In this document: piece after piece, positions 34,871 to 41,820 of the stretch
Layout of the letters: every line of letters starts with the position of its first letter
Position numbering within the stretch: the first letter of the stretch is position 1
NCBI RefSeq assembly: GCF_020696975.1
Contig: NZ_JAJGBK010000029.1
Span: 124,001-188,000, forward strand
Direction: 5' to 3'
From: Methanoculleus sp.
GTDB lineage: Archaea > Halobacteriota > Methanomicrobia > Methanomicrobiales > Methanoculleaceae
DNA length: 64,000 bases
The notes under the pieces: model-generated
Seen by the model: the letters and a program-made list of their open reading frames with translations, nothing else
What the model was told of the DNA's origin: nothing
The model's database searches: none
Made by a program: the position numbers and the translations under genes

Positions 34871-35533
34871 ATGACCGACTACATCCCGGTATCCGCCGTC
34901 ATCGCCTGCCACATATGCCCCCGGCGCTACTACTTCGAGCGGTCGGAGGAGCGCGAAGAGTCGCTCCGCTACACCGTCTGCAAACAGGTCTCCACACACC
35001 TCGGCGAACTCCTTGATGAGGAGGAGATCTGGCGGGAGGTCCTCTGCGTCCTCCCCGAAGCACCGCCGGAGGCCCGGGACCTCCTCGACCAATGCGTCGC
35101 CGCCTGCCGGGAGACCACCTGGCAGACACCGGTCCAGACCGACCTCGCCGTCGAGTCGGACATCCTCGGTATCCGCGGGAGGGTGGACAAGGTCTTCTCC
35201 GACGGCACCTTCGCCATCGCCCGGTCGAGCACCGCGCCGAAGGCCGGGGCCTACGGCACCGATCGGCTCCGGGTCGCCTGCTACGTTGCCTGCCTGCACG
35301 AGACCCTCGGGAAACCTGTCACCGGCGGTTACGTCGAGTACGTCACAGGCGGGGCCTGCAGGTTCGTCGAGCCCCAGCCGCGCGACCGGCGAGAGATGAT
35401 CAAGGCGGTCCGGGCGGCAAAACAGGTTGTGGCCGGCGACGTCCCGCCGCGACCCCTCCGGGCCCCCTGCGAGGGCTGCCCGCACTTCGAGCGGTGCACG
35501 GCCGGCCCGCGGCGGCTCTCGGACCTTTTCTGA
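34871..35533 (+). CDS. Cas4-like (DUF83) protein, orphan, degenerate nuclease motif
   Basis: A 220-residue protein with the frame of Cas4: an N-terminal Cys (CHICPRRYYFERSEE), a central GRVDKVFSDG as the metal Asp region, DRLRVACYVACLHE in place of the QxxxY motif, and a C-terminal CEGCPHFERC, so the four-Cys Fe-S cage is probable. Cas4 enzymes have an E-x-K after the Asp; here that position reads IARSSTAP, without either residue, so exonuclease activity is doubtful. No cas1, cas2 or CRISPR repeat is near. TATA element at 34823. Confidence 0.75.
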   Translation: MTDYIPVSAVIACHICPRRYYFERSEEREESLRYTVCKQVSTHLGELLDEEEIWREVLCVLPEAPPEARDLLDQCVAACRETTWQTPVQTDLAVESDILGIRGRVDKVFSDGTFAIARSSTAPKAGAYGTDRLRVACYVACLHETLGKPVTGGYVEYVTGGACRFVEPQPRDRREMIKAVRAAKQVVAGDVPPRPLRAPCEGCPHFERCTAGPRRLSDLF

Positions 35534-36463
35534 CTACCCTGCGTTCTCCAGCAGCGTCTTCGAGATGATGTACTCGCCCTTCGCCTCGCGGGTCGTCCCG
35601 ACGATCAGCCACCGCTCGTCGCCGTGCTCCTCGACGACGCCCCTGGCCTCGATGACCTCCCCGGCAAGCGCCTGGCCCGAGTAGGTATGGGTGAAGGAGA
35701 GCACCCGGGATATCTCGTCGTGGTCCACCGCGTAGACCGCCGGGCTGTCGAAGGAGAGGGAGGCGTCCGTGACCGTCGCCTCGATCGTCGCCCGGCCAAG
35801 AACCCCGCCCTTCCCGGCGGGGACTGCGTCCAGGTTCCCGTAGGCCCGGGTGTAGAGGAGGTCGAAGTAGGTCCCCTCGAACTCCCCACGGTTCCACTTC
35901 CGCTGCTCGTGGAGGACAAAGGCGTCGAACGATATCTCCGGAACCCTCTTGTCGTAGACCTTCCGCCACATCGCAGTGCTCATCCCCGGGATCACCCCGG
36001 TCTCGACGAGGCGCCGGAACTGGCGCTGGGCGGCAAACCAGGCGTCCCCGTAGACCACGAGATCGATATCGGAGGCGGCGTTCTCCAGGCCGCAGAGGAG
36101 CGACCCCGTGCATCCGAACGAGCCCGCCGGGAGGTCGAAGCGGGAGAGGAGCCTTCGGACCCGCTCGTTTCGGACCGCCACCTTCCCGATCTCCTCCTCC
36201 GGCTTGTAGACCCGGACGACGTCGGAGCGTGGCACCCGGTGAACCGAATCGAGGTACTCCGGTCTATGCTCCCGGACCCAGGCGAAGGCCTCTGAAAAGT
36301 CGTATTTCCGGTAGCGCCGGCCGGAGAGGCTCGTCCGCCCCCCGTCCGCGTCGGGGACGTAGCGGAGGATACACCCGATCCGGTCGGCGTTGTCGTAGTT
36401 TGAGACCGCGTAGAGGCAGCCCTCGCGATCCTCGATGAAGTCACGGAGTCGTATTGAGGTCAT
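35534..36463 (-). CDS. Nucleotidyltransferase-domain protein, Sua5 operon
   Basis: A 309-residue protein with a central pol-beta-type nucleotidyltransferase core, GCTGSLLCGLENAASDIDLVVYG (the GS...DxD motif). The first 75 residues (TSIRLRDFIEDREG) and the C-terminal 120 residues are unassigned. It resembles proteins annotated only as DNA polymerase beta-like; substrate unknown. The ATG overlaps the Sua5 stop (ATGA), so it is the third gene of the DUF5612-Sua5 operon. It ends next to the Cas4-like gene on the opposite strand, with no gap. Confidence 0.78.
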   Translation of the reverse strand: MTSIRLRDFIEDREGCLYAVSNYDNADRIGCILRYVPDADGGRTSLSGRRYRKYDFSEAFAWVREHRPEYLDSVHRVPRSDVVRVYKPEEEIGKVAVRNERVRRLLSRFDLPAGSFGCTGSLLCGLENAASDIDLVVYGDAWFAAQRQFRRLVETGVIPGMSTAMWRKVYDKRVPEISFDAFVLHEQRKWNRGEFEGTYFDLLYTRAYGNLDAVPAGKGGVLGRATIEATVTDASLSFDSPAVYAVDHDEISRVLSFTHTYSGQALAGEVIEARGVVEEHGDERWLIVGTTREAKGEYIISKTLLENAG

Positions 36464-37038
36464 GGTTGCAGAGCCTCCAGGAACGCGCCCACCGCTTCCC
36501 ATTCCGCGCCCTTCCGCAGGATGCGCCGGGCGGGGAGGTCCACCACCGTGCTCGGCGTCCCGGGGAGTTCCCCGCCGTCGACCAGGTAGTCGTGGGGGAC
36601 AGAGACCTCCTCGGGCCGGGTCGGCGCGATGTCGTCGGATATGTTCGCGCTGGTGGCCGTGATGGGAGAATCGAGCCGGGCGATGATAGCGAGGGCGATC
36701 GGATGGTCGGGCCACCGGATGCCGATGAGACCGGTGCCGCCCGTGAGGATCTCCGGCAGGCAGGACTTCGCCGGGAGGATCACCGTCACCGGCCCGGGCA
36801 GGAACCGCTCGATGAAGGCCCGGGCAGCGTCGTCCACCACCGCGATGGCGGCAAGCATCTCCATATCCGAGACCGCAACCGATATCGGTTTACTGAGCGG
36901 CCGGTTCTTGGCTTCGTAGACGCGCATCACTGCGTCCTCGGAGAGGGCATCCGCCCCGAGGCCATAGACCGTCTCGGTCGGATAGACGATGAGCCCGTCC
37001 CGCGAGAGCACCCGCACAGCCATATCGATCGGATCCAT
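36460..37038 (-). CDS. Threonylcarbamoyl-AMP synthase (Sua5/YciO/YrdC)
   Basis: A 192-residue YrdC-domain enzyme that makes threonylcarbamoyl-AMP for t6A on ANN-decoding tRNAs. The signatures DGLIVYPTETVYGLGADA, NRPLSKPISVAVSD, LPGPVTVILPAK, GIRWPDHPIAL and SPITATSANIS are present. There is no C-terminal Sua5 extension. The ATG overlaps the upstream DUF5612 stop by one base (TGATG). The other t6A factors are encoded elsewhere, apart from Pcc1 at 45996. Confidence 0.93.
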   Translation of the reverse strand: MDPIDMAVRVLSRDGLIVYPTETVYGLGADALSEDAVMRVYEAKNRPLSKPISVAVSDMEMLAAIAVVDDAARAFIERFLPGPVTVILPAKSCLPEILTGGTGLIGIRWPDHPIALAIIARLDSPITATSANISDDIAPTRPEEVSVPHDYLVDGGELPGTPSTVVDLPARRILRKGAEWEAVGAFLEALQP

Positions 37039-37715
37039 CAGAACTCACGCCCACGCACACGATTGATATCAAAGACTCCTTTGCCGCTGACGTGCATCAC
37101 GGCAAAGACCCCGGCCTGGATGGGATCGGTCACGACCAGGTCGGCATGCTCCGGGACGCTCCCGGCCATCTTGAGGGCAATCACCGGGATGCCCGCCTGC
37201 CGGACCCGATCGACGGCCCGCGAGACCTCGCCGCCCATCAGCGACCCCGCGAGCACCAGGATGGACGCACGGGGAAGCCGGGCAACCGCGTCCACGGCAA
37301 GCGCGAGGTTCTGCTCCCCGACAAGGGGGATCGTATCGACCGATATCCGCTCGCCGCGGATGTTGTGGCGGTCCGCTTCGTTCACGGCGCCGAGTGCCAC
37401 CTGCGCCACCTGTGCGCCGCCGCCGATGATGATCACCCTGCACCCAAAAATCCGGGAGAACGGCGGGTAGATCGTGACGTCGACGACCGACGGGACCCGC
37501 GCGAGATCGGCGATGAGCTCGCCGTGGTTCCCGCACTCCTCGAACTCGAAGTAGAGGTAGGCCTTCCCGGTGTTCGGGCCGGTGGTGATGATCGACTGCT
37601 GGATCATCTGGATGTTGGCCTGATAATCCGCCATCACCGTGGCCACGTCGCGCAGCACGCCGGCCCGGTTCTCGGTGATGATACTTAAGGCATACATATC
37701 GGTATCGGTGGTCAT
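37038..37715 (-). CDS. ACT-domain protein, DUF5612 family
   Basis: A 225-residue protein. Residues 1-85 are an ACT domain (MYALSIITENRAGVLRDVATVMADYQANIQMIQQSI), the usual small-molecule sensor; the rest is a Rossmann-like region (VIIIGGGAQVAQVALGAVNEADRHNIRGERISVDTIPLVGE) that matches DUF5612 from methanogens, ending in VMHVSGKGVFDINRVRGREF. GGAGGG precedes the ATG at 37715. It is the first gene of an operon with Sua5 and a nucleotidyltransferase. The ligand is unknown. Confidence 0.82.
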   Translation of the reverse strand: MTTDTDMYALSIITENRAGVLRDVATVMADYQANIQMIQQSIITTGPNTGKAYLYFEFEECGNHGELIADLARVPSVVDVTIYPPFSRIFGCRVIIIGGGAQVAQVALGAVNEADRHNIRGERISVDTIPLVGEQNLALAVDAVARLPRASILVLAGSLMGGEVSRAVDRVRQAGIPVIALKMAGSVPEHADLVVTDPIQAGVFAVMHVSGKGVFDINRVRGREF

Positions 37716-37816
37716 GACCCTCCCTCGCCGGAGATCCGGGTACTCTCCAATCGTCTGCTGAACCGTAAAAATTCGGTCATATTCACGCTGATTGATAGAT
37801 TTTGGTCTCATAAGGG

Positions 37817-38875
37817 TTATAGGTTTTCGATGTGGTGGGGATCGGCCTCATTCCTCGCGGCAAGAGCGCCCGCAAGGAGGCCGAGAGGGATGTTGAGGTA
37901 GTAGAGGAACAGCCGCCAGAGGACGACATAGAGGCCGAGGAGGTAGGTGGGGACAACCCGATGGTAGAGCGTGGCGGCGCCGATCTCGGCGATCCCGGCA
38001 GAGCCGGGGATGAGCGGAATGGTCGCGACCATCTGGAGGATACCCTGAAAGAGGAGCGATTCCGCGAGCGAAGGAGGCAGGCCGAGCGCGGTGAGGAGGG
38101 CGGACGCCACGGAGAAGTAGAGGATCCACTCAATGACCGCGAGGAGAAGCGCGCCGGCGAGAGCCCGCCGGCCGGCCCGTGCAAACCGGGAAGAGCCCGC
38201 GACAAAGGTCTCGGTCTCGCGGCCGATCCGCTCCGCGAGGGTTTCCGCGCTCCGGGTGGCCGGACAGAACCGGAGCCAGCGCCGGCTCCGGCCGCACCGG
38301 TCGAGCACCCGGTCGGCGACGCCGCCGACCACCCGCTTCATGAGGGACGGGCGGCGGACCAGGACGACGAGCGCGGTGAGTAGGGCGAGGACGAGGAGCA
38401 GAAATGTCGCCACCGGGTAGAAGACGGTGGCGGCAAGGTAACTCCAGAGATGCCGGACGGCAAGGAGGGCGGCGAACGTGAGGGTGATAAAGACGGCAAG
38501 GTCCATGACCCGCTCGACGACGACGACGGCGACGGCATCCCCGACGGCGAGCCCGGCGCGCGAGAGCCGGTGGATCCGGACCGGCTCACCGCCTACCTGG
38601 CCGGGGGTAAGTGACCCGGCAAAGAGCGAGAGGAACTGAGCGGTCATAACGCTCCGAAACGGCACCGTGTAGCCGAGGCCGCGGCAGAGAATCCCGAGTC
38701 TCAGGATCCGGCAGAAGATTGCCCCGGCCCTGAGCCCCACGGGGAGGAGGAGGGCAGTGACGTTGACCTCTCCAAGGTAGGCCCACGTCTCGGGGGTGAT
38801 GGTCGCCGCGAGGAGGCCTGCGAGAGCCGCGCCGCTGACCAGGAGCGAGAGCGCGATCCAGCGCCGGCTCCTCAT
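37817..38875 (-). CDS. Lysylphosphatidylglycerol synthase-like flippase membrane protein (UPF0104)
   Basis: A 352-residue membrane protein with about eight helices, matching the flippase-like family related to MprF and AglD: GLRAGAIFCRILRLGILCRGLGY, the segment LFAGSLTPGQVGGEPVRIHRLSRAGL, ERVMDLAVFI, and PLIPGSAGIAEIGAATLYH, whose glycines are conserved in the family. Likely a lipid-linked sugar or lipid flippase role in the membrane; the substrate is not evident. ATG at 38873-38875. It is monocistronic. Confidence 0.88.
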   Translation of the reverse strand: MRSRRWIALSLLVSGAALAGLLAATITPETWAYLGEVNVTALLLPVGLRAGAIFCRILRLGILCRGLGYTVPFRSVMTAQFLSLFAGSLTPGQVGGEPVRIHRLSRAGLAVGDAVAVVVVERVMDLAVFITLTFAALLAVRHLWSYLAATVFYPVATFLLLVLALLTALVVLVRRPSLMKRVVGGVADRVLDRCGRSRRWLRFCPATRSAETLAERIGRETETFVAGSSRFARAGRRALAGALLLAVIEWILYFSVASALLTALGLPPSLAESLLFQGILQMVATIPLIPGSAGIAEIGAATLYHRVVPTYLLGLYVVLWRLFLYYLNIPLGLLAGALAARNEADPHHIENL

Positions 38876-38967
38876 GCCCGTTCCCCGCCCCCCTGCGGAT
38901 CACCTGTTCCGTGGAGCACCGTGGGGAAGAGGACGCAGACCATGATTACGTTTCCTCCCTTCAGATC

Positions 38968-39360
38968 TCATCCCCGGTGCCGGGCGAGACCGAAGAGTTC
39001 TCCAATCCTCGTGATCACAAAGGTCGTCGCCGCAAGAACGACCATCAAGGCGATGATCCTGAACGCGAGGGCGTGCCTCTCGAACGGGAGGGTCAAGTTC
39101 ATCCTGCGGTTGCTTTCCAGCAGAATCGCCAGGAGGAATGCGCCCTTCCGGTCGGTGGTGACTGCATACGCGCCTTCCGGATCAGGTCGGAGATCACGTC
39201 GAGGTCACGGGAGCAGGGTGATACAGACGGAGCCGTCAAGCCTCCTGACCCGGCCCAGCGCATCCGGGTCGAGGGCATCGTCGATGCAGCCCCGGGAAAT
39301 GCCGTATTTCCTGATTAAGTCCTGAAGAAAAGGATCATGCGTGGGAGAGCGACATAGGTG
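38968..39360 (-). pseudogene. CorA-family magnesium transporter remnant
   Basis: On the minus strand, one frame reads HDPFLQDLIRKYGISRGC and DALDPDALGRVRRLDGSVCI, the N-terminal CorA pattern (short helix, then ALDPDE-like motif). After a TGA at 39205-39207 the same frame continues with AVTTDRKGAFLLAILLES and MNLTLPFERHALAFRIIAL, then a hydrophobic run ending near LFGLARHRG with a stop at 38968. The second part matches the CorA C-terminal membrane segment (GMN-like motif replaced by RMN). Only about 130 of 300-350 codons remain, so a large central deletion plus a stop has destroyed the gene. Start codon lost or unclear. Confidence 0.6.
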
Positions 39361-39562
39361 GTAAAAAAGGGTATCCGCCCGGGGAGTAGGTGGAGCGGGA
39401 TCTGGCGCGCGGCATGAAGAGTTTAGAGATAGGAGTGGTGATATCGCTCTCATGGACGGCAGGGCACCGGGCCGTGCCGCGTCCCCTCCGACTCCGGGCA
39501 CGCAGACCGGAGTCGCTCCCCCCGATCCCGGTTGGACGTGCAGTCCGGAGTTCGGGGAGGCG
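39361..39562. other. Spacer between the CorA remnant and fprA
   Basis: No gene seen. Frames on the plus strand across 38911-39325 also overlap the CorA remnant and have no family features. Only a short A-run near 39364 is notable. Confidence 0.4.
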
Positions 39563-40777
39563 TCACCGTGACCGGATCTCCTGCGCCACCTTCCGGCCGA
39601 GTTCGTAGGCCCGGGCGATCTCGTCGCTGTCCGGCCGGTAATTCACCTGAAATCCGCCGTCGATCACCTCGATCCCGGCAGCCTTCAGGGCATCATTCGC
39701 CTGGGCGACCGCACCGCCCATGCCGCCGTGCGACCCGAACGCGCACCCGATCTTCTTCGTTCCAAGACGACCGGGTCGAAGCCCGCGGAGGTAACTGAGG
39801 AACCCGGCCACCGTGGGGAGGACCTCGTCCTGGAGCGTCGGCGACCCGACGAGGACCGCCTTCGAGTCGAGGATATCCGTGACGATCTCGCTCCGGTGCG
39901 TCCCCTCGTAGCGGCCGTCGGCGAGGAGGCAGACCCGGACATCGGCACCTTCGGCCATGACACCCTCGGCGATCGCCTTTGCCAGCATCGTGGTCGATCC
40001 GTGCATAGTGTCGTAGACGATCGTGACTTTGTCCTTCGAGACTCCCAGACTCCAGTCGGTGTAGGCCTTGAGGATATCCCCGACATGCGACCGCCAGATG
40101 ATCCCATGGCTCGGTGCGATCATCCGGATATCGATCCCGAGACCCCCGACCTCGTCGAGTTTCTTTAAGACCTTCGGTGCGAGCGGTATGATGAGGTTCG
40201 CAAAGAACTTCTGTGCATGCCCAAGCGCCGCGTCCCTTCCGAGTTCGTCGTCAAACCGGGCGGCGCTTGCAATGTGCTGGCCGAAGGCGTCGTTCGGGAA
40301 GAGGATAGCGTCCTCGGTGAGGTAGGTGAACATTGAGTCGGGCCAGTGGAGCATCGGCGCCTCAAGGAACGTGAGCGTCTTCCCGCCAAGGTCGAGGGTA
40401 TCCCCGGTCTTCACGACCCGGATGTTCCAGCCGCTGGTGTCGTAGTGGCGGGCGAGGCCGGCGCGAGCCCTCTCCGTGCAGTAGATCGGGAGATCGGGCA
40501 TCCGCCGGACGAACGCGGGCAGGGTCCCGGAGTGGTCCTTCTCGATGTGGTTCACGACAAGGTAGTCTATCGCGCCGGGGTCGCAGACTGCTCCGACTCT
40601 GCCAAGGACCTCGTTCTCAAACCCGGCATACGCGCCGTCGATCAGCGCCGTCTTCTCACCCCGGACGAGGTAGGCGTTATACGTCGTTCCCGGGAGGGTG
40701 TAGCCGTGGTACTCCCGGAGATTCCAGTCGATAGCCCCGACCCAGTGGACGCCGGGGGCGAGTTGTGTGGCCATCAT
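39563..40777 (-). CDS. fprA: F420H2 oxidase-type flavodiiron protein FprA
   Basis: A 404-residue A-type flavoprotein that, in methanogens, oxidises F420H2 with oxygen to water, protecting against oxygen. The metallo-beta-lactamase domain has the diiron ligands HIEKDH, a later His in APMLHWPD, and NDAFGQH; the flavodoxin domain begins near residue 255 (TIVYDTMHGSTTMLAKAIAEG). GAGGG is six bases before the ATG at 40777; ATGs at 40783 and 40774 are nearby alternatives. It is divergent from a V4R regulator and has two tandem palindromes just upstream. Confidence 0.93.
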   Translation of the reverse strand: MMATQLAPGVHWVGAIDWNLREYHGYTLPGTTYNAYLVRGEKTALIDGAYAGFENEVLGRVGAVCDPGAIDYLVVNHIEKDHSGTLPAFVRRMPDLPIYCTERARAGLARHYDTSGWNIRVVKTGDTLDLGGKTLTFLEAPMLHWPDSMFTYLTEDAILFPNDAFGQHIASAARFDDELGRDAALGHAQKFFANLIIPLAPKVLKKLDEVGGLGIDIRMIAPSHGIIWRSHVGDILKAYTDWSLGVSKDKVTIVYDTMHGSTTMLAKAIAEGVMAEGADVRVCLLADGRYEGTHRSEIVTDILDSKAVLVGSPTLQDEVLPTVAGFLSYLRGLRPGRLGTKKIGCAFGSHGGMGGAVAQANDALKAAGIEVIDGGFQVNYRPDSDEIARAYELGRKVAQEIRSR

Positions 40778-40793
40778 TTTCATCCCTCAAATA

Positions 40794-40829
40794 GTTCGTT
40801 GTATTGCGAACGTTCTATTGTATCCGAAC
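40794..40829. promoter_or_regulatory. Two abutting 18-bp palindromes between fprA and the V4R regulator
   Basis: Unit one is GTTCGTTGTATTGCGAAC (40794-40811); unit two, GTTCTATTGTATCCGAAC (40812-40829), follows with no gap. Each has GTTC and GAAC at its ends, ten bases apart, and both hold a TTGTAT core. They begin about 15 bases from the fprA start and end just before the regulator's TATA element. This is a strong candidate operator for the HTH protein encoded alongside, controlling both divergent genes. Confidence 0.75.
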
Positions 40830-40830
40830 A

Positions 40831-40839
40831 TTTGATATA
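40831..40839 (+). promoter_or_regulatory. TATA element of the V4R regulator gene
   Basis: TTGATATATC lies 22-30 bases before the ATG at 40861, so the transcript is probably leaderless. The palindromes end right before it, so a bound repressor would block TBP/TFB. Confidence 0.6.
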
Positions 40840-40860
40840 TCTTCCTTTCGATCTTATTCT

Positions 40861-41664
40861 ATGGAAGACGGGATCACCGGCAGGGGCAGGACCGGGCGGC
40901 TGAAGCCGGACCGGGAGATAGACCTCTACTCGACGCCGGGCGGGACACGGGCAGTCGGAAGCCCGGTCCGGCGGGCGATCCTTGCAGCACTCCGTGAACG
41001 CGAGTACACGTTCGAGGAGATCGTCGTCCTCGCCGGACGGGCCAAGTCGACGGTCTCGGTACACCTCCGGGACCTCGTGGCAGCAGGTGTGGTCGGGTCC
41101 CGGGCCGATCCGGAAGACTCCCGGAAGAAGATCTTCTTCCTCACCGGCGACCTCGTCGCGAGCCTCTCGCCGGAGGAACGGGTGGTCGATGACCTCGCCG
41201 CCTACGCGGGGGCATACCGGACCGGGTCCGGCGACCCGAACGCGTTCTACCGGCTGGCCTTCCGGACAATCCGGGTCTCGCTCATGCAGGAAGGGGTTCT
41301 CATTGACCCGCTCCTCACCCGGGCCGGGGAGCGGATCGGCGAGGAACTCTACCCGGCGGTTGCCGACCCGGAGACCGGAGAGTTCTGTGCGAAGATAGCA
41401 CGGTTCTGGGAGGAGCATCGCCTCGGCCGGGTCGAGGTCGCGGAAACGGAACCGCTCGTCCTCCTTGTCTACGACTGCTTTGAGTGCGCCGACCTGCCCG
41501 TAACAGGAAAACCCGCGTGCGCGTTTGACACAGGGATCCTCCGGGCGCTCTTCTCCCGCCACTACGGCCGGCCGACGGCGGCGGTCGAGACCCGGTGCTA
41601 CTCGATGGGGTTTGACCACTGCCGGTTTGAGATTGCCGTGGAGGACGAACCATCGGAACGGTGA
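40861..41664 (+). CDS. HTH regulator with C-terminal V4R domain
   Basis: A 267-residue regulator. Residues 30-100 form an ArsR-like winged helix (SPVRRAILAALREREYTFEEIVVLAGRAKSTVSVHLRDLVAAGVV). The C-terminal half is a V4R domain (YRLAFRTIRVSLMQEGVLIDPLLTRAGERIGEELY, ending CYSMGFDHCRFEIAVE), which binds small molecules; several Cys (YDCFECADL) may bind metal. The neighbouring fprA suggests response to oxygen or flavin state. The start at 40861 follows a TATA element and makes a leaderless message. Divergent from fprA. Confidence 0.85.
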   Translation: MEDGITGRGRTGRLKPDREIDLYSTPGGTRAVGSPVRRAILAALREREYTFEEIVVLAGRAKSTVSVHLRDLVAAGVVGSRADPEDSRKKIFFLTGDLVASLSPEERVVDDLAAYAGAYRTGSGDPNAFYRLAFRTIRVSLMQEGVLIDPLLTRAGERIGEELYPAVADPETGEFCAKIARFWEEHRLGRVEVAETEPLVLLVYDCFECADLPVTGKPACAFDTGILRALFSRHYGRPTAAVETRCYSMGFDHCRFEIAVEDEPSER

Positions 41665-41704
41665 GGGTTCACAGAGAACAGGGATACAAAAAACGGCGTT
41701 CGGA

Positions 41705-41775
41705 TGCGATAGCCGGGAATCGAACCCGGGCTAGAGGCTTGGGAAGCCCCTGTCCTACCGCTAGACTACTATCGC
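41705..41775 (-). tRNA. tRNA-Gly (anticodon CCC)
   Basis: On the minus strand the acceptor is GCGATAG with CTATCGC, discriminator A; the anticodon loop TTCCCAA gives CCC; T-loop TTCGATT. Length is 71, as usual for archaeal tRNA-Gly. CCA is not encoded and no intron is seen. Confidence 0.95.
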
Positions 41776-41820
41776 ATCGGTACCATTACATGTTGACCCG
41801 CAAGGAGATAAAGATTCGGC

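Noticed and set aside
38911-39325. Two plus-strand frames over the CorA remnant
   Set aside because: They are antisense to the CorA pieces and have no family features.
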